A stretch of DNA of 5,837 bases from an uncultured Collinsella sp. GTDB lineage: Bacteria > Actinomycetota > Coriobacteriia > Coriobacteriales > Coriobacteriaceae. Under the pieces are notes generated by a model that made no database searches, was not told the DNA's origin, and was given only the letters and a program-made list of their open reading frames with translations. This document shows, in pieces, positions 1-5,837 of this stretch. Position 1 is the stretch's first letter; each line of letters starts with the position of its first letter. A program made the translations under genes and the position numbers. Location: contig UQWV01000092.1 in assembly GCA_900544845.1 (NCBI GenBank), positions 1 through 5,837 on the forward strand, in the 5' to 3' direction.

Positions 1-914
<914 letters not shown>

Positions 915-936
915 GATTGTCCTTTCAAAAACGTGT

Positions 937-963
937 CCCGGCGACCGTTACCATTCCGCCGGG
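937..963 (-). promoter_or_regulatory. GC-rich hairpin plus T run in the metK 5' leader (possible attenuator)
   Basis: On the metK-sense strand the leader contains CCCGGCG, a 13-base loop, then CGCCGGG: a perfect 7-bp all-G/C stem. It is followed by ACACG and five T's, then the metK Shine-Dalgarno. The T run starts five bases after the stem, so this is a poor textbook terminator. A stem plus U run directly before a SAM synthetase gene is nonetheless where an attenuator or SAM-responsive element would sit. The predicted leader is only about 60 nt, too short for a SAM-I aptamer plus expression platform. I do not recognise a known riboswitch fold. The hairpin is seen; its regulatory role is inference. 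Confidence 0.4.
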
Positions 964-981
964 CTCTCTATGCAAGGGTAC

Positions 982-987
982 ATCATA
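982..987 (-). promoter_or_regulatory. Candidate -10 box for metK
   Basis: Minus strand reads TATGAT, five of six matches to TATAAT, about 68 bases upstream of the metK start. A 17-base spacer leads to GTGTGA (1005-1010), a poor -35. The start of transcription would fall near 975, giving a leader of about 60 nt. The call rests mainly on the -10 match and its position. Confidence 0.4.
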
Positions 988-1023
988 GCGCGTAAATCAA
1001 ACATTCACACCCTTTCCGCACCC

Positions 1024-1112
1024 ACTCATTGGGGACAGACTTAAATGACCAGCCTTCCTAAGTGCCGACAGGTTGCCCAAAGACTGGTCATTTAAGTCTG
1101 TCCCCAATGAGT
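1024..1112. repeat. REPIN-like palindromic element: perfect 29-bp inverted repeat with 31-base loop
   Basis: The left arm 1024-1052 and right arm 1084-1112 are exact reverse complements over 29 bases. Each contains the core GGGGACAGACTTAAATGACC (left arm) or its complement (right arm). The loop is 1053-1083. The sequence is A/T-richer than the flanking genes and encodes nothing. From memory, GGGGACAGA-type termini recur as repeats in many bacterial genomes and are often associated with Y1 (IS200-like/REP-associated) tyrosine transposases; two such units in inverted orientation form a REPIN. The element fills the space between the metK and gltX promoters and ends about 14 bases before the weak gltX -35. 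No transposase is in this window. The inverted repeat is certain; family membership is inference. Confidence 0.8.
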
Positions 1113-1125
1113 AGGTCGGTGCCCT

Positions 1126-1156
1126 TTGTGCGGAGGTTGCTTTGATGCTTTATACT
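1126..1156 (+). promoter_or_regulatory. Candidate gltX promoter
   Basis: TATACT at 1151-1156 matches TATAAT in five of six positions. The best upstream partner is TTGTGC at 1126-1131 (three of six against TTGACA) with a long 19-base spacer, so the -35 is weak. Transcription would start near 1163, leaving a leader of about 34 nt before the gltX ATG. This also argues against the upstream in-frame GTG at 1158 as a translation start. Confidence 0.5.
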
Positions 1157-1196
1157 GGTGCGGTTAGACATCCATCCTGCAATCGAGGAGATTTCC

Positions 1197-2672
1197 ATGG
1201 CATCAGACGTTCGCGTCCGCTTTGCACCCTCACCGACGGGCAAGCTGCACATCGGCGGCGCCCGCACCGCTATCTATAACTGGGCTTTCGCCCGCGCAAA
1301 CGGCGGTACGTTCATCCTGCGCATCGACGACACCGACCCCACCCGCTCCACCGACGAGAACACGCAGATCATTCTGCGCGCCATGCGTTGGCTGGGCCTG
1401 GACTGGGACGAGGGTCCCGAGGTGGGCGGCGACTATGGCCCCTACGCCCAGACCGAGCGCCTGGACCTGTACAAGCAGGCCGCCCAGAAGCTTTGGGACG
1501 AGGGCAAGGCCTACCCCTGCTTCTGCACCAAGGAGCAGCTCGACGCCGACCGCAAGGCCGCTCAGGAGCGTAAGGACCCCTTCCAGGGCTATCAGCGCCG
1601 CTGCCGCGATCTTGATCCCGAGGAGGCCCGCCGCCGCATCGAGGCCGGCGAGTCCTACGTTCTGCGCATCAAGGTGCCCGAGGACCGCGGCGACGTCGTC
1701 ATCCACGACGCCGTCCACGGCGAGGTGACCTTCGACGCCAAGGAGCTCGACGACTTCGTCATCTTCCGCTCCGACGGCACGCCCACGTACAACTTCGCGA
1801 CCGTCGTCGACGACGCTATGATGAAGATCACCCACGTCATCCGTGGCGACGACCATCTGTCCAACACCCCGCGCCAGGTCATGGTCTACGAGGCCCTTGG
1901 CTCGCCCGTGCCCACGTTCGCCCATATCTCCATGATTCTGGGCGCCGACGGCAAGAAGCTCTCCAAACGCCACGGCGCCACCTCGGTGGAGGAGTACCGC
2001 GACGCCGGCTATCTGTCCGACGCCTTCGTCAACTATCTGGCGCTGCTCGGCTGGTCGCTCGACGGCGAGACCACGATCATCCCGCGTGACGTTCTGGCCA
2101 GCAAGTTCTCGCTCGACCGTATCTCCAAGAACCCGGCGACCTTCGACCCCAAGAAGCTCGACTGGGTCAATGCCGAGTACATCAACGGCATGTCCGACGC
2201 TCAGTTTGCCGACGAGGTCATGGTCCCCGAGCTGCATGAGGCGGGCCTTATCGAGGGCAATGTCGAGTACGGGGAGGACTGGATTGACGCGCTTGCCGCC
2301 ATCGTTAAGCCGCGCACCAAGATGCCGGCCGACGCCGTGACCGTCGCCGCCCCCATCTTCGCAACGGCCGAGACGCTCGAGTATGACGAGAAGTCCGTCA
2401 ACAAGGGCCTGGCCAAGGAAGGCATGCTTGCCATTCTGGACGCCGCCAAGGCCGCGCTCGAGGACGTGGACGAGTGGACGGCTGCCAACATCGACGCCGC
2501 ACTTGAGCCGCTGCCCGAGCAGATGGACCTCAAGAAGCGCGTGGTCTTCCAGGCTGTGCGCGTCGCCGTCTGCGGCAACATGGTGAGCCCTCCGCTTGGC
2601 GAGACCATGGCGCTCGTCGGCCGCGACGACTGCCTGGCGCGCATCGACCGCGCCCGCACGATGGCGCTGTAG
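1197..2672 (+). CDS. gltX: Glutamyl-tRNA synthetase (class I)
   Basis: Attaches glutamate to tRNA-Glu (and to tRNA-Gln if non-discriminating) in the cytosol, using ATP. The 491-aa product opens with VRVRFAPSPTGKLHIGGART, the class I Rossmann start with the HIGH-type motif H18-I-G-G21. The KMSKS-type loop K254-L-S-K-R258 is followed by HGA. The internal GDDHLSNTPRQ segment and YNFATVVDD are typical of GluRS, and the remaining ~180 residues form the helical anticodon-binding part. A zinc-type site C108-x-C110 ... Y132-x3-C136 is present, but the position matching the fourth E. coli ligand (His127) is D138. The start at 1197 is chosen because GAGGAG (1185-1190) lies 6 bases upstream and family homology begins right after it. 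An in-frame GTG at 1158 would add 13 unrelated residues and overlaps the promoter. Length is close to E. coli (471 aa). Monocistronic by context: own promoter, strong terminator. Actinobacteria commonly pair a non-discriminating GluRS with GatCAB; specificity cannot be read here. Confidence 0.97.
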   Translation: MASDVRVRFAPSPTGKLHIGGARTAIYNWAFARANGGTFILRIDDTDPTRSTDENTQIILRAMRWLGLDWDEGPEVGGDYGPYAQTERLDLYKQAAQKLWDEGKAYPCFCTKEQLDADRKAAQERKDPFQGYQRRCRDLDPEEARRRIEAGESYVLRIKVPEDRGDVVIHDAVHGEVTFDAKELDDFVIFRSDGTPTYNFATVVDDAMMKITHVIRGDDHLSNTPRQVMVYEALGSPVPTFAHISMILGADGKKLSKRHGATSVEEYRDAGYLSDAFVNYLALLGWSLDGETTIIPRDVLASKFSLDRISKNPATFDPKKLDWVNAEYINGMSDAQFADEVMVPELHEAGLIEGNVEYGEDWIDALAAIVKPRTKMPADAVTVAAPIFATAETLEYDEKSVNKGLAKEGMLAILDAAKAALEDVDEWTAANIDAALEPLPEQMDLKKRVVFQAVRVAVCGNMVSPPLGETMALVGRDDCLARIDRARTMAL

Positions 2673-2695
2673 CAGCTGCGCAAACGTATGTATCC

Positions 2696-2727
2696 GAGCC
2701 CCGTTCACCCGAGCGGGGCTCTTGTTT
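2696..2727 (+). terminator. Rho-independent terminator after gltX
   Basis: GAGCCCCGTTC (2696-2706) pairs with GAGCGGGGCTC (2711-2721) as an 11-bp stem with one G-T wobble and the tetraloop ACCC. It is followed by TTGTTT. It lies 24 bases after the gltX stop and separates gltX from priA. Confidence 0.88.
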
Positions 2728-2744
2728 CTGTAGACGTATGGGAT

Positions 2745-2750
2745 GGGAGG
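2745..2750 (+). promoter_or_regulatory. Shine-Dalgarno deciding the priA start
   Basis: GGGAGG lies 10 bases before ATG 2761. Two other in-frame ATGs are at 2743 and 2752. The first overlaps this site and the second follows it by one base, so neither could use it. GGGGA at 2754-2758 is too close (two bases) to serve 2761 alone. ATG 2761 is therefore preferred, though the choice alters only six residues. Confidence 0.6.
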
Positions 2751-2760
2751 CATGGGGACC

Positions 2761-5217
2761 ATGGCCGAGCAACTTTCGCTGTTTGGTTCGCCGGAACCGG
2801 AGGAGACTCCGGCGGTGGCCGCATCCGCCGCTACTGCCCCGGCTCAGCCCGATCCTGCGCCTGAGCCCGTTACCGCCTACGCGAGCGTGGTCCTCGACAT
2901 CCCCACGCGCGCTTTATCTGAGCCATTTGCCTACGGCATCCCACAATCCCTTGCCAACGAAGCTCAGGTCGGCTCCACGGTCCTGGTCCATTTTGGCAAC
3001 CGCGCGGCCGCTGGCTATATCGTCGACATCGCGCCCGAGCTTGCCGACCTGCAAGGTAACGATGCCCTCGACCCCGCGCGCATCAAGCCCATCGAGGCCA
3101 TTCTCAGCAAGTCACTCTTTACCGCCGAGGCTGCCCGTATTGCACGCTGGATGAGCCGCGAGTACGTCGCAACGCTGTCCGAGTGCCTGCGCTTGTTCTT
3201 GCCCCCGGGTGGAAGCCCGCGTGTGGTCAAGGGCGATGACGGCGTGTGGACCGTCGAGCGCTCCGCCGTCAAACCGATCCAAAACCGCTGGGTCATGCTC
3301 ACGCCCGAGGGCTTCGATTACACGCCGCCCAAAACGGCGGTTCGCCAGCGCCAGCTCATCGAGGCGCTCCAGTGCGGCCCGGTCACGACGCGCGACCTCA
3401 ACCTGCTCTACAACAGCATGTCAGCGACCATCAAGGCGCTCGAAAAACGCGGCGTCGTCGTGGTGGAGGAGCGCCGCGCCTGGCGTGGCTGCAGTGAACA
3501 GACCACGCTCTCCTCGGCGAGCGGAAAGGCCCCGGTGGCGCTCACCAACGGTCAGCAGCAGGCGCTCGCGCAGATTGAGCGCGCCCGCCTGGACGCTCAC
3601 GGTGACGTGGTGCTCATAGATGGCGTCACCGGTTCCGGAAAAACAGAGGTCTACCTTTCGGCGATTGAGCGCGTGCTGGCGGCCGGCCGTTCGGCCTGCG
3701 TGCTCGTGCCCGAGATCTCGCTGACGGCCCAGACCGTCGGCCGCTTTCGCTCGCGATTTGGCGAGACGGTCGCGGTCTTCCACTCGCGCCTCTCGGCCGG
3801 CGAGCGTCTGGACCAGTGGGACATGGTCGCGAGCGGCGCCGCCCGTGTAGTCGTCGGCGCGCGTTCGGCGCTCTTTTGCCCGCTCAGCGACCTGGGCCTC
3901 ATCATCATCGACGAGGAGCACGAGACCAGCTACAAGCAGGGCTCCAGCCCGCGCTACCATGCGCGTGAGGTGGCGGCGGAGATGGCGCGTCGCTATCGCT
4001 GCCCGCTTGTGTTGGGGTCGGCCACGCCCTCAGCCGAGGCGCTCGACCGCTGCCGCCGCGGCACGTACAACGGCGCCACCTGGACGCGCATCGAGATGCC
4101 CGAACGCCCGGGGCACGCGGTGCTACCCACGGTTCGTATTGCCGACCTGCGCCGAGAGTTCTCGCATGGTAGCCGATCCATGTTCTCAAAACCGCTGATG
4201 GAAGGCCTCGAGCGCGTTGTTGAGCGCCGTGAGAAGGCCGTGCTGCTCCATAATCGTCGCGGCTTTGCGCCTTTCCTGATGTGCCGCGAGTGCGGCTGCG
4301 TTCCCACCTGTAACCACTGCTCCACGGCGCTCACATACCACGAGCGCACGCGCACACTGCAGTGCCACACCTGCGGATCGTCCTGGCGCGTCCAGCCGTA
4401 CCCGTCGCCCACGAGCCGATGCCCCAAGTGCGGTAGCCGCTACCTGGCAAAAATGGGCCTGGGCACGCAGCAAATCGAGGACGCGCTGCACCAGATGCTG
4501 CCCGAGGACGTCGCCATTATTCGCATGGACGCCGATTCCACGCGCGGCAAGGACGCGCATAAAAAGCTCCTCGAGCAGTTCGACGCAGCCGATTGCGCGG
4601 TGCTGCTGGGCACGCAGATGATCGCCAAAGGTCTCGACTTTCCCGAGGTCACGCTCGTGGGCGTGGTCAATGCCGACTTTGCCCTCAAGCTGCCAGATTT
4701 CCGCGCAGGGGAGCGCGCCTACGATCTGCTGGAACAGGTCGCCGGCCGCGCCGGTCGTGGCGATCGCCCCGGTGAGGTCATCATCCAGACCTACCTGCCC
4801 GAGGACCCGGTCATTCGCGCCGTCGCCGAGCATGACCGCTCGATCTTTACCGACTACGACCTGGACCAGCGTCGCGACGCCCTGTATCCGCCCTTCGTGC
4901 GGCTGGTTAACATCTTAGTATGGTCGGCAAATCGCGATGAAGCGCAGGACTATATCGGGCGTATCGCGAAGCTCCTCAAGCGTCGCTGGCATGCCGCCGC
5001 GCCCGACTTTTTGCGGGCGGGGAGCGCCGTGCCCCAGGTACTGGGCCCGGCTTCGTGTGTAATCGAGAGAGCCAAGGACCGTTACCGCTTCCATCTGCTT
5101 GTGAAGTCGCCGGTAGGGTACCATGTCTCTGATGATATCGACGCCTGCCTCAAAGAGGTGGGTTCCGTGCGCGGCGTGAGCGTGAGCGTTGACGTCGACG
5201 CCTATGATTTGATGTAA
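2761..5217 (+). CDS. priA: Primosomal replication-restart helicase PriA
   Basis: Superfamily 2 3'-to-5' helicase that binds stalled or repaired forks and D-loops and reloads the replicative helicase. The 818-aa product reads in order: N-terminal QLSLF (4-8), a Pro/Ala/Glu-rich linker to about residue 38, the 3'-DNA-binding domain (from about 39: ASVVLDIPTRALSEPFAYGI), a winged helix near 180-250, then the helicase core. Visible motifs are Walker A GVTGSGKT (288-295), DEEH (384-387), LGSATPS (418-424), GTQMIAKGLDFP (617-628) and QVAGRAGR (659-666). The zinc domain has four CxxC pairs: C508/C511, C517/C520, C535/C538 and C554/C557. An extra Cys is at 513, and a spacer before the last pair is ~6 residues longer than in E. 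coli or B. subtilis. All ATPase motifs are intact, unlike the PriA-like proteins of mycobacteria, which lack helicase motifs. It starts 33 bases after the gltX terminator with no clear promoter of its own and is followed 18 bases later by def. Confidence 0.97.
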   Translation: MAEQLSLFGSPEPEETPAVAASAATAPAQPDPAPEPVTAYASVVLDIPTRALSEPFAYGIPQSLANEAQVGSTVLVHFGNRAAAGYIVDIAPELADLQGNDALDPARIKPIEAILSKSLFTAEAARIARWMSREYVATLSECLRLFLPPGGSPRVVKGDDGVWTVERSAVKPIQNRWVMLTPEGFDYTPPKTAVRQRQLIEALQCGPVTTRDLNLLYNSMSATIKALEKRGVVVVEERRAWRGCSEQTTLSSASGKAPVALTNGQQQALAQIERARLDAHGDVVLIDGVTGSGKTEVYLSAIERVLAAGRSACVLVPEISLTAQTVGRFRSRFGETVAVFHSRLSAGERLDQWDMVASGAARVVVGARSALFCPLSDLGLIIIDEEHETSYKQGSSPRYHAREVAAEMARRYRCPLVLGSATPSAEALDRCRRGTYNGATWTRIEMPERPGHAVLPTVRIADLRREFSHGSRSMFSKPLMEGLERVVERREKAVLLHNRRGFAPFLMCRECGCVPTCNHCSTALTYHERTRTLQCHTCGSSWRVQPYPSPTSRCPKCGSRYLAKMGLGTQQIEDALHQMLPEDVAIIRMDADSTRGKDAHKKLLEQFDAADCAVLLGTQMIAKGLDFPEVTLVGVVNADFALKLPDFRAGERAYDLLEQVAGRAGRGDRPGEVIIQTYLPEDPVIRAVAEHDRSIFTDYDLDQRRDALYPPFVRLVNILVWSANRDEAQDYIGRIAKLLKRRWHAAAPDFLRAGSAVPQVLGPASCVIERAKDRYRFHLLVKSPVGYHVSDDIDACLKEVGSVRGVSVSVDVDAYDLM
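2770..2784 (+). other. Sliding-clamp-binding consensus peptide at the PriA N-terminus
   Basis: Codons 4-8 of priA encode Q-L-S-L-F, an exact match to the bacterial beta-clamp-binding pentapeptide consensus QL(S/D)LF known from DNA polymerases, mismatch-repair proteins and Hda-type factors. It is followed by GSPEPEE and about 30 residues rich in Pro, Ala, Glu and Thr that look disordered, the usual setting for a tethered docking peptide. The match is seen; clamp binding by this PriA is inference. Confidence 0.5.
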
Positions 5218-5224
5218 CAACCCG

Positions 5225-5230
5225 AAAGGA
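5225..5230 (+). promoter_or_regulatory. Shine-Dalgarno deciding the def start
   Basis: AAAGGA lies 5 bases before ATG 5236. An in-frame ATG at 5230 overlaps this site and would add only Met-Ala, so ATG 5236 is preferred. The same GAAAGGA form precedes metK. Confidence 0.65.
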
Positions 5231-5235
5231 TGGCC

Positions 5236-5772
5236 ATGGAAACCAACGGAATCGTACTGTCGCCCGACCCTCGTCTGCGCCAGGAGTGCGCCGTCATTGA
5301 GGAGATCACCCCGGCGATCGAGGCGCTTGCCGAGAAGATGAAGAAGATGATGTTCGAGAACGGCGGTTGCGGCCTGGCCGCCCCGCAGATCGGTGAGCTC
5401 ATTCAGCTCGTCACCATCGACTGCGATTACAGCGACAAGAACGACTACGACCCGTACGTGCTTATCAACCCCGTGATTGTTGAGCAGAGTGATCATCTCG
5501 TCCCGTTTAGCGAGGGCTGCCTGTCTATTCCGGGCATTAGCTGCGAGATCGAGCGTCCCGACCATGTCGTTGTCGAGGCGTACGACCTGGATGCCAACCT
5601 GATTCGCTATGAGGCTTCGGGCGACCTGTTCTGCGTGTGCCTGCAGCATGAGATCGATCACCTGCATGGCAATACGATGTTTGAGCGACTGAAGCCGATG
5701 CAGCGCATCAAGGCGGTCAAGGAGTACCAGGACGCACTGGCCCGCGGCGCTCGACCGGGCGAGACGGAGTAG
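5236..5772 (+). CDS. def: Peptide deformylase
   Basis: Removes the formyl group from the N-terminal Met of nascent proteins at the ribosome; a metal-dependent (usually Fe2+) hydrolase. The 178-aa product has all three family motifs. Motif 1 is G44-C-G-L-A-A-P-Q51, with Q51 the oxyanion-type glutamine. Motif 2 is E93-G-C-L-S-I-P99, with C95 a metal ligand. Motif 3 is H138-E-I-D-H142, with H138 and H142 as metal ligands and E139 as catalytic base. Length is near the E. coli enzyme (169 aa). Motif 1 carries Cys45 where most enzymes have Ile or Val, and Cys133 is close to motif 3, so the catalytic pocket is unusually Cys-rich. It sits 18 bases after priA with its own ribosome site and no intervening terminator, so it is probably in the priA transcript; priA-def-fmt order is common in bacteria. 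fmt does not begin in the 65 bases that follow. Confidence 0.97.
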   Translation: METNGIVLSPDPRLRQECAVIEEITPAIEALAEKMKKMMFENGGCGLAAPQIGELIQLVTIDCDYSDKNDYDPYVLINPVIVEQSDHLVPFSEGCLSIPGISCEIERPDHVVVEAYDLDANLIRYEASGDLFCVCLQHEIDHLHGNTMFERLKPMQRIKAVKEYQDALARGARPGETE

Positions 5773-5837
5773 GTCTCACCGTCCCCGGTGCTGAGCGCCC
5801 GCATATCATCCCGTGCTCAAACATTCTCGCTTTGCTG

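Noticed and set aside
915..1023. Classical SAM-I (S-box) riboswitch upstream of metK
   Set aside because: The space between the candidate -10 and the ATG is too short, and the multi-helix SAM-I core is not recognisable; only a single hairpin is seen.
1024..1112. Inverted repeat as a bidirectional terminator or a CRISPR unit
   Set aside because: There is no T run after either arm, it faces divergent gene starts rather than gene ends, and only one pair of arms is present, with no spacer array.
1158..1196. In-frame GTG start adding 13 residues to GltX
   Set aside because: It overlaps the region just after the TATACT -10 box, so it would lie upstream of the inferred transcript start. It has no Shine-Dalgarno and the extra residues match nothing in the family.
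1230..2762. 510-codon open frame on the minus strand covering nearly all of gltX
   Set aside because: Long but antisense to a fully supported GluRS gene. No ribosome site or recognisable domain; composition is that of a reverse-frame shadow of high-GC coding DNA.
4915..5667. 250-codon minus-strand open frame spanning the end of priA and most of def
   Set aside because: Antisense to two conserved genes, with no family motif or ribosome binding site; a shadow of biased codon use.
5777..5790. Small hairpin CACCG-TCCC-CGGTG just after def as a terminator
   Set aside because: Only a 5-bp stem with no T run after it. The priA-def transcript may well continue beyond the window.

Overview
The window is high-GC bacterial DNA carrying four conserved housekeeping genes and one short repeat element. 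Gene content, codon bias and the form of MetK fit a member of the Coriobacteriia (Actinomycetota). The best guess is a gut Collinsella-type genome. That placement comes from protein and repeat resemblance recalled from memory, not from a search.

Layout. Positions 914 to 1, minus strand: the first ~304 codons of metK (S-adenosylmethionine synthetase), running off the left edge. Positions 915-1196: a divergent intergenic region of about 280 bases. It holds a metK leader with a GC-rich hairpin followed by a T run, a candidate metK -10 box, a perfect 29-bp inverted repeat with a 31-base loop (a REPIN-like palindromic element), and a candidate gltX promoter. Positions 1197-2672, plus strand: gltX (glutamyl-tRNA synthetase, 491 aa), closed by a strong intrinsic terminator at 2696-2727. 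Positions 2761-5217, plus strand: priA (replication-restart helicase, 818 aa). Positions 5236-5772, plus strand: def (peptide deformylase, 178 aa), 18 bases after priA and presumably co-transcribed with it. Positions 5773-5837 hold no recognisable gene start. fmt, the usual partner of def, does not begin within these 65 bases.

The genes serve core metabolism: SAM supply, charging of tRNA-Glu, restart of stalled replication forks, and removal of N-formyl groups from new proteins. No prophage, CRISPR array, toxin system or biosynthetic cluster is visible, and I found no unknown multi-gene system. The two most interesting signals are small. The first is a consensus sliding-clamp-binding peptide (QLSLF) at the extreme N-terminus of PriA, on a Pro/Ala/Glu-rich tether. 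The second is the palindromic repeat lying exactly between the two divergent promoters. Lesser points are a possible attenuator hairpin in the metK leader, an ~18-residue insertion in MetK, an altered zinc ligand in GltX, and extra cysteines near the PDF active site.
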